37,183 nucleotides of DNA from Caldilineaceae bacterium (GTDB lineage Bacteria; Chloroflexota; Anaerolineae; Caldilineales; Caldilineaceae). The stretch spans positions 93,227 through 130,409 of the forward strand of contig JAHBVG010000006.1 in the NCBI GenBank assembly GCA_019637695.1, given 5' to 3'. Of this stretch, positions 8,701-16,577 are shown piece by piece. Every line of letters begins with the position of its first letter. Position 1 is the stretch's first letter. The position numbers and the translations under genes are program-made. The notes below the pieces were generated by a model that had not been told where the DNA came from, searched no databases, and worked only from the letters and a program-made list of their open reading frames with translations.

Positions 8701-10508
8701 GTTTCGATCTCTCCGAGCCGGATCAGGTGGAGATCTGGAGCGCCATCCTCGGCGAAGAAGAAGGACGCTGGCTGCCCGCCCGTCCCGAACTCCTCTGGCC
8801 GGGGACGCTGGTCTATCTGCGCGGGCAAGTGGATGAAGACAATGAAACCGTTCTGCTTGTGGAACGGGCGCGCATTGCAGCGCCCCAGCCCGAATGGTCT
8901 CGACTGCGCCTCTTCACCGTGCCGCGCTACGCCACCGCCATTGTCCGCAAAGAAGTGATGGCGCTGCTTTCGGTCAGCGAGCAACCCGGCATCTCTCTGC
9001 TAGAGACCGATGATGACTTCACCCACATCTGGCGTAACGGACAAGAGGTCGTAGCGGTCGAAGGCGCGGCTGGCGGCGCTATCATCCCCAGCAGCAACAT
9101 CGCCTCAGGGATCAGCAGTTTCGTCTACATCCGCAACGATGGCATTATGGTCGAGATCACAGCGCAGCCCTTCCACAGCCTGCTGGGCATTGTCGGCGAT
9201 GGCGACGGCGACCTCTGGTGGATCGAAGCGCCCCAGGTGATGTTGGACCACTGGCAATTGTGGTATTACGATAGCGAAGAGCGACAACTAATCCTGGCGG
9301 CGCAGTTGCCGCTTGCCCTCTTCGACAACGGCACAGCCAATCCGCTCCAGCCCACGCTGATCGATGTGCGCGCCACCGCCACTGGCTTGTCCCTGCTGAT
9401 CGACACCGCTGATCTGATCAATCAACAACTCTTTACCGGCGTCTTCCGGCTGCGGCTAGAAGAAGATACGGTGAACGATGTCGAGTTATTGCTGCCGTCT
9501 GGCAGCTACCGCGGTCCGTTGCGGATCAGCCCCAACGGCGAGCGTCTGGCCTACTTCGTCTTTGATCCTGAGTATCCCAGCCTCACGGCAGGCTTTATCC
9601 AACCGCCCAATCAGCTTTGGGTGCTGCCCCTGCCCCCCATTGAGGATGAGGTTGAGCTTGCCGAAACTGAGGATGAGATCCTCGCAGATGAACCTGTCAT
9701 GACCGAAAGCGATACGGCAGAATCGATCCCGACCGAACCCATTGAGCCAATTGAAGAAGGCGAAGGGGTAGAGGGAATCGAGGCGACTCCCGCGCAGGTC
9801 GAGGAAACAGAGAGCGATCCCAACGTGAGCGAAGCGGATGAAGCAGCGCCGATCCAGAGCGTGGAGGACGCTGAACCCGGCGCAGACGAAACGACGGAGA
9901 CCGAGGCAACAGAAACTGAGGCGAATGAGGTTGAGGTCGTTGAGGCGGAAACAGGAGAGACACCTGTCGTCGAGACGCCAACCGTTGAAGCGCCCGCTGC
10001 CGAGACCGATGTTGCCGAAACCGACATCGTTGAGCCCGAGGCTGTCGAGACAGAGGCTGCTGAGGTCGAAGAAGCTGAAGTTGAGGAAATTGGACCTGCG
10101 CCAATGCTCGTCTACGCAACAGAGACCCGCTTCGAGTTCTTGCCGCCGAACCTGGCCTGGCGCTCCAACAACGAGTTGATCCTGGCGCGCAGCCGCTTCT
10201 CACCGGCGGGCGTCTTTGAACTAGAACGCTTTGGCATTGTCCACATCCTCTTAACCGAGGATGCGGAAACCGGCGAAGCAGACGCGGTGGATGTCTCGTA
10301 TCTGCTGCCAGCAGGGACCTTGCTGGATGATTTCGCTGTCTGCCAACTCGACGGGGAGATTCTGGTCTCTGCCTCTGAGCAAGAGGAAGAAGGCTCGTGG
10401 CTGGGGGCCTGGCCGATCATCGATGAACCCGAACGACGCGTCGAACTGCCTTTCCGTGTGTTACGTATCCATGCCTGTTGGCAGATCCCTATTACAGAGA
10501 TGGAGTAA
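5706..10508 (+). CDS. Giant membrane-anchored Thr-Pro-repeat surface protein with SH3b-like domain
   Basis: This 1600-residue protein has a single uncleaved N-terminal membrane helix (about residues 11-33) and a predicted extracellular remainder. Domain order by eye: a first Thr-Pro-rich stalk (about 69-197); a globular region (about 200-555); a second stalk of nearly pure (T/P/E/A)-repeats such as TPTETPTPT (about 558-797); an SH3b-like module with the typical phrases [19 protein letters not shown] and GWMSLQLL (about 808-890); an acidic linker; further globular sequence; a beta-propeller-like blade motif [13 protein letters not shown] near 1275; a Glu/Val/Thr-rich acidic insert (about 1312-1465); and a last globular part. 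SH3b modules often bind peptidoglycan. Thr-Pro stalks of this kind are common in Chloroflexota surface proteins and may be glycosylated. It sits between two other membrane-protein genes and probably forms one complex or operon with them. Its function is unknown. The first Met at 5706 gives a sensible membrane anchor. Confidence 0.88.
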   Translation: MFNLPPSPLTRVLLIGAGALIVLLLSVSLVLFSLGQRQGRVQGSQEQQATAIAQQTMTAVAQGIFVQPTWTPSHTPTMTPTPTSAAVAVVATPTPLPATPTPTDTPAPPTPEPIIETATPTEIAALPTDTPAPTWTPTDEIPIPPVDTETPTPAPTATPTIIELPSIVPTPTPTWTLTPEPTLTHTPTWTPTPPITPEDLAAAEQTGLSLGAVRFVRLGADAITALQPADRTPGAISAALKTVADAEGLLFSPLTYTELTGDRWAALAIPRSGEGQPLPTLFWQSATGEGVRGQTIFPLLATAPDAMPLLSGASHAFIQTDPEGRIHVLLIERTSFNNQLTVYALSAPTEERFQWVWRSSDDPLWIAQAAGLSLDLIPVDGSLPTLSVVSPLPEDSVMREMLEVPNLFIERPPFAQQLVRTRWTPILVAPTGEGEAERLIYQVEEGTLLPTPLTALSEFLAALQTANEERAVTQTLDPSLIGTAQNLGLDEPGIWIGLYLDADSGEPMPAGVVSERLRFFDNANRERTFAAYFEQDAQGRSMLTALSATPVYTGVDLVTPAPTATPTETPSPTATPTETPTETTTPTETPTETATPTETPTETPSPTATDTPLPTETPTETPTETPLPTETPTPTPTETATDTPTPTPTDTATPLPTETPTPTATDTPLPTETPTPTPTETPTETPSPTATDTPLPTETPTPTATDTPLPTETPTPTATETPAPTPTDTETPLPTETPTQTATDTPLPTETPTPTPTDTETPLPTETPTQTATETPLPTETPTPTETPIVETPTPAATSIFPAEIDLTDPNLVTGIVTIFPARMREAPNSEAEILARLPEGATVVIGGLTEDGAWVLVKVVDPTLDEDGLEGWMSLQLLQIDGDLETLPVFDLDGILLTPPAEEAAPTPDATEEPTTEPIGEPTEEPIETPIPDEDEEVTQETLPLPLPTAEEEAEPVLILPALDENEIIVTVIGEDIPANPLGLIPVVAEDGTEYALRFDLSEPDQVEIWSAILGEEEGRWLPARPELLWPGTLVYLRGQVDEDNETVLLVERARIAAPQPEWSRLRLFTVPRYATAIVRKEVMALLSVSEQPGISLLETDDDFTHIWRNGQEVVAVEGAAGGAIIPSSNIASGISSFVYIRNDGIMVEITAQPFHSLLGIVGDGDGDLWWIEAPQVMLDHWQLWYYDSEERQLILAAQLPLALFDNGTANPLQPTLIDVRATATGLSLLIDTADLINQQLFTGVFRLRLEEDTVNDVELLLPSGSYRGPLRISPNGERLAYFVFDPEYPSLTAGFIQPPNQLWVLPLPPIEDEVELAETEDEILADEPVMTESDTAESIPTEPIEPIEEGEGVEGIEATPAQVEETESDPNVSEADEAAPIQSVEDAEPGADETTETEATETEANEVEVVEAETGETPVVETPTVEAPAAETDVAETDIVEPEAVETEAAEVEEAEVEEIGPAPMLVYATETRFEFLPPNLAWRSNNELILARSRFSPAGVFELERFGIVHILLTEDAETGEADAVDVSYLLPAGTLLDDFAVCQLDGEILVSASEQEEEGSWLGAWPIIDEPERRVELPFRVLRIHACWQIPITEME
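5908..6288 (+). repeat. First Thr-Pro low-complexity repeat tract inside the giant surface protein
   Basis: Imperfect repeats of short ACG-CC(G/C) codon pairs encode PTWTPTPT-like sequence broken by short hydrophobic phrases. The tract is less regular than the second one at 7378-8098, suggesting it is older or under more constraint. Confidence 0.7.
7378..8098 (+). repeat. Second, highly regular Thr-Pro repeat tract (about 240 codons)
   Basis: Tandem units built on the hexapeptides TPTETP and PLPTET, with higher-order blocks (for example [14 protein letters not shown]) recurring several times. The near-identical DNA of the blocks points to recent slippage or recombination, so length is likely to vary between strains. 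The opposite strand is also open here only because of this composition. Confidence 0.85.
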
Positions 10509-10520
10509 CGCGCGAACCGC

Positions 10521-11282
10521 ATGTCGCAGTGGTCTTACTTTGCCACAGTGTCTGATTTCGTCTTTGCGGGGGCCGGTCTAGTATTGGGTACGCTGCTGCT
10601 GATCTGGTGGCGGCAGCAGAGTACCCGCTGGTATTCCGTCTTCGCGGGGACATTGTTGCTGGCGACACTGATGAATGTCGCCAGCTTTTACTTCTTTGTC
10701 ATCCCGCCGCATCAGGTGAATTGCCCGGACGGTTGTCTTGGGCAAATAGGATATCCACTGCCTTTTGTTGTGATTGGGTTGAACGGTGCAACCCATCTTT
10801 ACCTGTTGGATTTTATCCTCAACTTGCTGTTGATCTGGTTGTTCCTCTTTGGCTTGACTGTGTTCACTCGATTCTGCGCCGAAGCGGTGGATCTATCCAC
10901 ACGTACGCGCCGCTTCAAAATCGGATTCTTTACCGTCCTCTTTGTGCTGCCGCTGGCCTTGCTGCCCCGTTACTTCAACCCACCTGAACCGCCCGTCCGC
11001 GGCGAGGAATTGCGCCTGTCAGTCAACGCGCGCCGCGCCGCCGAGCTTACCTATAACGTCACCGGGCTGTGGGTGCATCGGCTGGCCTTGGAGGATATCC
11101 GCTACGTACCGATCCAGGTGCCCGATACCTTCGGCGGCGTGGATCGACCCCAAGTGCAGATCTGCTTGCGTGGTTATACCTACTTCTACATCCCCTGGCA
11201 ACGCTACCGCATCACCCTGGATCGCTCCGGCGTCACCGCTCTCAATATGACGCGCCTGCCGTTGACAGGGAGTTGTTGGTGA
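10521..11282 (+). CDS. Polytopic membrane protein, function unknown
   Basis: A 253-residue protein with about four transmembrane helices (roughly residues 12-29, 38-60, 93-116 and 132-149) and a C-terminal domain of about 100 residues without helices. Two Cys residues (C68 and C72, in NCPDGC) lie in the loop after helix 2, and two more near 207 and 252. I do not recognise the family. The gene begins 12 bases after the giant surface protein ends, so they are almost certainly co-transcribed with the smaller gene at 4896. Membrane anchoring of all three products suggests one envelope assembly, but nothing in the sequence shows what it does. The C-terminal domain contains RVDRPQVQICLRG-type beta-rich sequence that might face outside. 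Coding is secure; role unknown. Confidence 0.82.
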   Translation: MSQWSYFATVSDFVFAGAGLVLGTLLLIWWRQQSTRWYSVFAGTLLLATLMNVASFYFFVIPPHQVNCPDGCLGQIGYPLPFVVIGLNGATHLYLLDFILNLLLIWLFLFGLTVFTRFCAEAVDLSTRTRRFKIGFFTVLFVLPLALLPRYFNPPEPPVRGEELRLSVNARRAAELTYNVTGLWVHRLALEDIRYVPIQVPDTFGGVDRPQVQICLRGYTYFYIPWQRYRITLDRSGVTALNMTRLPLTGSCW

Positions 11283-11387
11283 AGACACGCAACATGCACT
11301 GCGCTTTGTATCATTCATTCCCAAATGATAGACTGAAGAACATCCACGTTCAACCATCATCATCCCCAACGCACAAAGGAACTCTGT

Positions 11388-12452
11388 ATGGCAGAAACAT
11401 TAAAAGTAGGCGTGATCGGCGTCGGCGGCATTTTGCGCACGCATATGCCCGGCTGGGCCGCCTCGGAACACGCCGAGGTGATAGCGGCCTGTGATATCAA
11501 CCCGGCAGCGCTCCAGGTGTGGGCGCAAAATTACAACATCCCCAAACTGACCACTGATCCGGGGGAACTCTTCTCTGATCCCGATATCGACATCATCGAT
11601 CTTTGTGTCCCCAACATGTACCATGCGCCACTCGCCATCGCTGCATTGGACGCCGGCAAGCATGTGATCTGCGAGAAGCCGCTCGCCCCCACCCCAGCCG
11701 AGATCCGCCAGATGATCGAAGCCCGCGACCGCTCGGGCAAGATGTTGATGACCGCCCAACATTTCCGATTCAAGGGGACCTCCCAGGCCATGAAGGCGGA
11801 AATCGATCTGGGCACGCTGGGCGATATCTACCACGCCCGCAGTTGGATGTTGCGCCGCAATGGACTCGTCGCCACCCCAACCTTTATCCACAAGAAGCAT
11901 AGCGGCGGCGGACCCTGCATCGACATCGGTGTGCATGTCCTCGATCTCACACTCTGGCTCATGGGCAATCCGCAGCCGGTGGCGGTGAGCGGCGTCGCCA
12001 AAGCGCCGCTGGCCCATCACGAAGGCGCGTTTGCCGTCTGGCGCGGCGGCGGCTTGATCCCCCAAGATTTTGACGTGGAAGATTTCGCCGCGGCCTTTGT
12101 ACGCTTCGAGAACGGCGCCACCTTGATGATCGAAGTGAGCTGGCTGCTCCACCACGACACCGACGGCGAGGACATGCAGATCTGGCTCTACGGCACCGAG
12201 GCGGGCTGTCATTGGCCGTCCGCCCACTTCCACAGCACCAACTACCAGACCAAACAGCTTTACACCAACCGTCTGCGCCTGACCAATGACGTGATGGAAC
12301 CGCACGCGTTGGAGTGCGTCGCCTTTGCCCAGGCCATCGTCGACGGCGCGCCCTCTCCCGTCCCCGCCGAGCATTCGCTGCAAGTCCTCTCCATCCTCGA
12401 CGGGATCTATCGGAGTCAGCGCGAGGGGCGGGAAGTTTCCATCGAGATGTAG
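11388..12452 (+). CDS. Gfo/Idh/MocA-family NAD(P)-dependent oxidoreductase
   Basis: A 354-residue sugar or inositol dehydrogenase-type enzyme. The N-terminal Rossmann fold shows VGVIGVGGILRTH (about residues 7-19), and the conserved catalytic-site motif CEKPLA has E96-K97-P98. The second domain carries the family motif D179-IGVH183-VLD186, where the Asp and His normally act in hydride transfer on a sugar hydroxyl. The substrate is unknown; such enzymes oxidise sugars or cyclitols to keto-sugars or lactones. Location next to a lactonase-like gene and an enolase-superfamily gene suggests the first step of a sugar oxidation route. The ATG at 11388 is preceded by AAAGGA seven bases upstream. The gene ends close to an inverted repeat that frames the next small gene. 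Family assignment is very secure. Confidence 0.94.
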   Translation: MAETLKVGVIGVGGILRTHMPGWAASEHAEVIAACDINPAALQVWAQNYNIPKLTTDPGELFSDPDIDIIDLCVPNMYHAPLAIAALDAGKHVICEKPLAPTPAEIRQMIEARDRSGKMLMTAQHFRFKGTSQAMKAEIDLGTLGDIYHARSWMLRRNGLVATPTFIHKKHSGGGPCIDIGVHVLDLTLWLMGNPQPVAVSGVAKAPLAHHEGAFAVWRGGGLIPQDFDVEDFAAAFVRFENGATLMIEVSWLLHHDTDGEDMQIWLYGTEAGCHWPSAHFHSTNYQTKQLYTNRLRLTNDVMEPHALECVAFAQAIVDGAPSPVPAEHSLQVLSILDGIYRSQREGREVSIEM

Positions 12453-12454
12453 AT

Positions 12455-12493
12455 CAGAATTTGATCCACGAAGGCACACGAAGAAACACGAAG
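12455..12493. repeat. Left 39-nt inverted repeat framing the GxxExxY gene
   Basis: This arm matches the reverse complement of 12942-12980 at 36 of 39 bases, including 25 in a row (12462-12486). It starts three bases after the stop codon of the oxidoreductase gene. It contains ACGAAG steps that continue as a purine-rich stretch to about 12535. Confidence 0.85.
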
Positions 12494-12545
12494 AAGAAAG
12501 ACGAAAGAAGACAGAAGAAAGAAGCATCAAAGGGAGCATCGAAGT

Positions 12546-12917
12546 ATGCTATTGCTCAGGGAAGAAGTCTATACGATCATCGGAGCGGCGATGGCAGTCC
12601 ATACAGAATTGGGTCCCGGTTTTCTTGAAGCTGTCTTTCAAGAGGCGTTGGAGATAGAATGCCAGAGTCGCCAAATTCCCTTTGAATCGCAAAAGCCATT
12701 GCATATCTACTATAGGGGATCTCTGTTGAGCAAGAGCTATGTCGCTGACATGATCTGTTATGGTACCGTCATTGTAGAGTTGAAAGCGATGGAATCTCTA
12801 ACCTCACGTGAGCAGGCACAGCTTCTGAACTACTTGAAAGCCACCGGATTACGTGTTGGTCTTCTAATCAACTTTGGCAGTGTCAGCAAATTGGAGTGGC
12901 AAAGACTGGCCAAATAG
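12546..12917 (+). CDS. GxxExxY-family protein (PD-(D/E)XK-like)
   Basis: A 123-residue member of the small GxxExxY protein family, whose biological role is not known. The name motif appears as GFLEAVF (residues 25-31), with Phe instead of the usual Tyr. The rest fits a minimal nuclease-like fold: D68 in VADMI, E78-L-K80 in VIVELKA, then a helix with Gln residues (REQAQLLNYLKATG). The expected opening sequence about VHTELGPG is present. The ATG at 12546 has only a weak GGAG upstream. The gene is framed by 39-nt inverted repeats at 12455-12493 and 12942-12980, which makes it look like a small transferable cassette dropped between two catabolic genes. No transposase is encoded, so any movement would need an enzyme supplied elsewhere. 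Family call is strong; function unknown. Confidence 0.9.
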   Translation: MLLLREEVYTIIGAAMAVHTELGPGFLEAVFQEALEIECQSRQIPFESQKPLHIYYRGSLLSKSYVADMICYGTVIVELKAMESLTSREQAQLLNYLKATGLRVGLLINFGSVSKLEWQRLAK

Positions 12918-12941
12918 TCTGCAACTCTTGTCTTTCTCTGC

Positions 12942-12980
12942 CTTCGTATTTCTTCGTGTGCCTTCGTGGATCATTTTCTG
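12942..12980. repeat. Right 39-nt inverted repeat framing the GxxExxY gene
   Basis: Reverse complement of 12455-12493 with three mismatches. It ends only 27 bases before the ATG of the SMP-30 gene, so the cassette boundary falls inside that gene's leader. A degenerate copy of the same sequence lies at 32329-32354. Confidence 0.85.
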
Positions 12981-13007
12981 TTTCTTGTAGACAAGGAGGA
13001 GTCTCAC

Positions 13008-13892
13008 ATGAACACCCCAAACTTAACCCTCTGCGCCAACTATCACTGCGTCACCGGCGAGGGGCCGCTCTGGCACGCGGACGAGAAACGCGTCTACTGG
13101 GTGGACATTCCGCCGGGCAAGATCTTCCGCTATGATCCGGCGACAGGCGCGCACGAACAGATCTTCGAAGCTGGAGAGGCCGTCGGCGGCTACACCATTC
13201 AAGCGGACGGCTCGCTGCTGCTCTTCATGGCCAAAGGACGCATCGCCCATCTGCGCGATGGGAAGCTGACCGATGTGATCCCCCATGTTGAAGAGGAGAT
13301 CGATGGCCGATTCAACGATGTCATCGCCGACCCCGAAGGACGCGTCTTCTGCGGCACCATGCCCATTGGCGACCGCAACGGCAAACTCTACCGTCTCGAT
13401 CCCGACGGCACGTTGACGCTGGTGATCGACGATGTGGGGCTGTCCAACGGCATGGGTTTCAGCGCCGATCTCACCACCTTCTATCACACCGACACCAAAC
13501 GGCGGACCATCACTCGCTTCGACTATGATCGGGCGACCGGGGAAATTTCCAATCCGCGGGTCATCGTGCGCGAGGAGCGGCCTGAGTACGGCAAAACCGA
13601 TGGCATGGCCGTGGACGCCGACGACAATCTCTGGTCCGCGCGCTGGGATGGCTATCGGCTGGTGAAGCACACCCCCGACGGCGCAGAACTGGACGTGGTG
13701 ATCTTCCCCACCAAGAAGGTCTCTAGCCTCACCTTCGGCGGCGACGACTACACCGATGTCTACGTCACCACCGCTGGCGGCCACGACACCGCCGAAAACG
13801 GCGAAACCGCCGGCGCGCTCTACCATCTCAAATTAGACGTGAAGGGGAAGCCGCCGTTCCGGTCTAAAATCCAAGTGATCAGCGAACAGTAA
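13008..13892 (+). CDS. SMP-30/gluconolactonase/LRE-family lactonase
   Basis: A 294-residue six-bladed beta-propeller enzyme of the SMP-30 (regucalcin) family. These enzymes open sugar-acid lactones with the help of one divalent metal. The three expected metal ligands are visible: E18 in TGEGPLW, N147 in SNGMGF and D198 in KTDGMAV; N103 in DGRFNDV is the usual substrate-contacting Asn. Length matches the family. I chose the ATG at 13008 because AAGGAGGA lies at about 12992-12999; the longer open frame from 12966 would begin inside the flanking inverted repeat. In context it probably converts the lactone made by the sugar dehydrogenase (11388) to the acid used by an enolase-superfamily dehydratase (14502 or 1601). 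That order of steps is inference. The precise sugar is not readable from sequence. Confidence 0.93.
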   Translation: MNTPNLTLCANYHCVTGEGPLWHADEKRVYWVDIPPGKIFRYDPATGAHEQIFEAGEAVGGYTIQADGSLLLFMAKGRIAHLRDGKLTDVIPHVEEEIDGRFNDVIADPEGRVFCGTMPIGDRNGKLYRLDPDGTLTLVIDDVGLSNGMGFSADLTTFYHTDTKRRTITRFDYDRATGEISNPRVIVREERPEYGKTDGMAVDADDNLWSARWDGYRLVKHTPDGAELDVVIFPTKKVSSLTFGGDDYTDVYVTTAGGHDTAENGETAGALYHLKLDVKGKPPFRSKIQVISEQ

Positions 13893-13946
13893 ACAGTGAG
13901 CAGTCCTATTTACTCTCAAGTCCTTGTGAAGGAACCCGATTGAATC

Positions 13947-14498
13947 ATGGCTGCTGGCAAACGCACTGCCCAGGTTGCCCAAAGGCTTACTGAATCTTTG
14001 ATTGGACAGCCATACCGGGTCCTCTACGACCACGGCCCGTCAGCAGAAGCAGTTGGTCGGATCGTATCTTGGTACGGAGATAGTCAAAACCATGAGCGAC
14101 AACTTTCATTCATCGATATTGCCGTTGTAAGGGCAGACACAGACGAAATCTGCCTATTGATCGAAGTGGAAGAGACCACTAACAAACCCAAGGTGCTGCT
14201 GGGTGATGTATTGAGTACCCTGCTAGGTGAGTCTATTTCCTTTCGAAGTAAACCGCTACGTATCAGCGAAAGAACGGTCTTGGTGGTGGCGATGCACAGC
14301 GCACAGCCGCACCCTGAACGGTTGGCGTATCTTGATAAACAGATCGCTCAGATACAGCCCCACCTGGAAACAGGCAATGCGCGGATTGGCCAAGTTCGTT
14401 TGCTGGAGTGGTGCAGCGAAACAGATTTACACGAGCAGATTTCTCAAATTCTGCAACAGATAGTGGATAACAGGGTAACCTTATCAACGAAAGGCTAA
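13947..14498 (+). CDS. Hypothetical protein, possibly degenerate PD-(D/E)XK-like
   Basis: An unrecognised 183-residue soluble protein. The middle contains SFIDIAVV with D57 and then ICLLIEVEETTNKPKV with E73-V-E75, a pattern like the Asp...Glu-x-Lys core of PD-(D/E)XK nucleases but with Glu where Lys is expected. A helix with LLGDVLSTLLG follows. If it belongs to that fold it may be altered in activity, or it may be an unrelated protein. It ends three bases before the next gene (14502), so it is probably translated on the same message as the second enolase-superfamily enzyme. The ribosome site is weak (AAGGAA about 14 bases before the ATG), leaving the exact start uncertain. There is no sign of a membrane segment. 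It is the third lone nuclease-like small gene in this window. Confidence 0.65.
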   Translation: MAAGKRTAQVAQRLTESLIGQPYRVLYDHGPSAEAVGRIVSWYGDSQNHERQLSFIDIAVVRADTDEICLLIEVEETTNKPKVLLGDVLSTLLGESISFRSKPLRISERTVLVVAMHSAQPHPERLAYLDKQIAQIQPHLETGNARIGQVRLLEWCSETDLHEQISQILQQIVDNRVTLSTKG

Positions 14499-14501
14499 GG
14501 T

Positions 14502-15635
14502 ATGGAAGGTCGTTCGGCTCTGAAAATTACTGATATCAAAATTGTCCGTCTTAAGACGGTGAAAGAGTTAGGCTTCATCGAACCGGCCTGGGACAAAGGC
14601 GGCAGGATGCCTTTCAGCGTGGGCGGCGTGCCCATTGTCGAGATCCACACTGACGCCGGGCTGGTGGGGATCGGCCCCGGCGTGGAGGAAAGCCAGATCG
14701 GGCGCGCCCGCGAGATCCTCGTCGGGCAAGATCCCTTTGACATGGAACGCCACGAAGCGGTAATGCGCTACTACATCGGTGGCGACCATTACCGGGGACG
14801 CGCCGGCCTCGACATTGCCCTCTGGGATCTCATCGGCAAGATCAGCGGGCAGCCGCTCTACAAGATCTGGGGTGGGGCGAAGGACAAAGTCCCCGCCTAT
14901 GCCAGCATGGTGCGCCTCTCCACCATTGAGGAACGCGTGGAACTGGCGACCCGTCTCGTCGCCGAAGGGTGGAAAGCGATCAAGTTGCGCCTTCACTACG
15001 AAACCATAGGCGAGGACATCGAACTGGTTGAGCGCGTGCGCGAAGCCGTGGGCGACCGCATGGAGATCATGGTGGACGCCAATCAGGCCCAGTCGAGCGG
15101 CAACTGGCAACCCGGCCTGCACTGGGATTTCCGCCGCGCCGTGGAGACCGCGCGCGAACTCCAGCGTTTAAACGTCTACTGGCTGGAAGAGCCGCTGCCC
15201 CGCTACTACTTCGATCAACTGGCCCGGCTGGGTGAAAAGGTGGAAATGCCCATCGCCGGCGGTGAAAACAACCCCGGCATCCATGAATTCGTGCAAATGC
15301 TGGAAAAGAACGTCTACGGCATCCTCCAACCCGAAGGGATGGTGCTGGGTGGTATGACGCCGGTGCGTCGGGTGGCGATCCTGGCCGACGCCTATGGCAA
15401 GAAGGTCGTCCCCCATCACGGCGGACGTGGCCTGGGAACCGTCGCCCATCTGCACATGGTCTGCGCCCTGGCCAACGCACCCTACCTGGAACTCCTCCAC
15501 GATCCGCCCATCGGCGAGTATCAACACGGCTGGTCCATGTTCACCGAGCCGCCGGTTGTGGACAGCGAAGGCTACGTCGCCGCGCCGCAGAAACCGGGGC
15601 TGGGGGTGGAGATCAATCCGGATTGGATTGAGTGA
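14502..15635 (+). CDS. Enolase-superfamily enzyme (galactonate/mandelate racemase type)
   Basis: A 377-residue enzyme of the mandelate racemase subgroup, distinct from the one at 1601. Active-site features: K161-x-R163 on strand 2; metal ligands D192 (VDANQ), E229 (WLEEP) and E255 (GGENN); and H305/H306 in VVPHHGGRGLG on strand 7. The strand-6 position that normally supplies the Asp of the His-Asp dyad reads QPEGM, giving E278 instead. The Lys-x-Arg and DANQ motifs resemble aldonate or aldarate dehydratases, and the C-terminal GLGVEINPDWI is typical of the family. The substrate is unknown, probably a sugar acid released by the lactonase next door. AAGG eight bases upstream supports the ATG at 14502. 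The preceding gene ends three bases before, so coupling is likely. Confidence 0.92.
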   Translation: MEGRSALKITDIKIVRLKTVKELGFIEPAWDKGGRMPFSVGGVPIVEIHTDAGLVGIGPGVEESQIGRAREILVGQDPFDMERHEAVMRYYIGGDHYRGRAGLDIALWDLIGKISGQPLYKIWGGAKDKVPAYASMVRLSTIEERVELATRLVAEGWKAIKLRLHYETIGEDIELVERVREAVGDRMEIMVDANQAQSSGNWQPGLHWDFRRAVETARELQRLNVYWLEEPLPRYYFDQLARLGEKVEMPIAGGENNPGIHEFVQMLEKNVYGILQPEGMVLGGMTPVRRVAILADAYGKKVVPHHGGRGLGTVAHLHMVCALANAPYLELLHDPPIGEYQHGWSMFTEPPVVDSEGYVAAPQKPGLGVEINPDWIE

Positions 15636-15720
15636 GGAAAAAATGAGTACTGAATGATGAGTGGGTAGAGCTTCAACGAGAACAAAAGACTCTTTACCTG
15701 TTGAGTTCCTCAACCTGATT

Positions 15721-15741
15721 TACTCATTATTCATTACTCAT
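15721..15741. repeat. Short heptamer tandem (TACTCAT type)
   Basis: Three 7-base units, TACTCAT, TATTCAT, TACTCAT, lie in the gap between the second dehydratase and the creatininase-family gene. The same unit recurs at 19842-19869. It falls inside the longer open frame from 15661, which argues that this frame's first 38 codons are not real. Confidence 0.75.
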
Positions 15742-15774
15742 TTGCCGGACCCATCAGCTACTTTCAACAAGATT

Positions 15775-16572
15775 ATGTCCCAAACCACGACTCGCTATCT
15801 AGCCCATCTCACCTGGCCAGAGATAGCCGCGCTGGACAAGGAAGAGGGCGTGGTGATCTTGCCCATCGGTGCGGTGGAGCAGCATGGACCTCATCTGCCC
15901 ACGCTCACCGATACACTGATCGTCACCCATCTGCTCGACGTAGCGCTGGCGCGGCTCCCCGCGGAGGTGCGCGCCTGGGCGCTGCCCTCGCTCAACTACG
16001 GCAAGAGCAACGAACACAGCGGCTTTCCTGGCACGGTCAGCCTCTCCAATGCCACGCTCAACGCCGTGCTCCACGACATCGCCGGGAGCGTGGCATCGGC
16101 GGGCTTTCGACGGCTGGCGCTGATCAACGGGCACGGCGGCAACGTGGCCGTGCTCGAAGCGGCGGCGCGCGACATCCGCGCGGCAACGGGGCTGCTCTGC
16201 TTTTGCATCCAGCCATCCTTTTTGGTGGAGCCGCCCTTCGCCATCTCGGAGCAAGAGCGGCGGCTCGGCTTCCACGCCGGGGAGGTGGAGACCTCGCTGA
16301 TCCTCGCCATTGCGCCCGACCTCGTCCACATGGAGCGGGCGCTGGCCCACTATGCCCGTTTCCCCGACACGGGCACGCCTCTCTTTTTCTTCGGCCCGAC
16401 CATGACGGCCTGGCTCAGCCGCGATTGGAGCGAAAGCGGCGTCTTTGGCGACGCGACACTGGGCACAGCCGAAAAAGGAAGTGCGCTGATCGAATCCGCG
16501 GCGGATCGGCTGGCGACGCTGCTCACAGCGATTAGCCGCTTTGAACTGCCGGCGCGCACGAAAGGAAGTTGA
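15775..16572 (+). CDS. Creatininase-family amidohydrolase
   Basis: A 265-residue metal-dependent amidase of the creatininase family, which includes creatinine amidohydrolase, ArfB-type formamide hydrolases and MftE peptidase. Metal-site motifs are VEQHGPHLP (E35, H37), the following D46, NGHGGN (H120) and GFHAGEVETS (about 166-174, E170 or E172). The Glu two residues after the conserved His in true creatininase is Gly122 here, so this is not a classical creatininase; the HAGEVETS type is shared by FAPy hydrolases and mycofactocin MftE. I chose the ATG at 15775 because the first 38 codons of the longer frame cross heptamer repeats and show no family similarity. It runs into the next gene: its stop overlaps the frame of the amidohydrolase, whose ATG is six bases further on, and the AAAGGAAG for that gene lies inside this one. 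A role in opening a cyclic or N-linked intermediate is inferred. Confidence 0.9.
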   Translation: MSQTTTRYLAHLTWPEIAALDKEEGVVILPIGAVEQHGPHLPTLTDTLIVTHLLDVALARLPAEVRAWALPSLNYGKSNEHSGFPGTVSLSNATLNAVLHDIAGSVASAGFRRLALINGHGGNVAVLEAAARDIRAATGLLCFCIQPSFLVEPPFAISEQERRLGFHAGEVETSLILAIAPDLVHMERALAHYARFPDTGTPLFFFGPTMTAWLSRDWSESGVFGDATLGTAEKGSALIESAADRLATLLTAISRFELPARTKGS

Positions 16573-16577
16573 CGCCG

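Noticed and set aside
7164..8984. Long open frames on the minus strand opposite the giant protein (up to 606 codons)
   Set aside because: They are antisense to Thr-Pro repeat DNA, consist of Arg/Cys or Val/Gly/Ser low-complexity sequence, and disappear outside the biased composition.
12966..13007. Longer N-terminus for the SMP-30 protein
   Set aside because: These 14 codons overlap the inverted repeat, lack a ribosome site and do not match family N-termini; the ATG at 13008 has a strong one.
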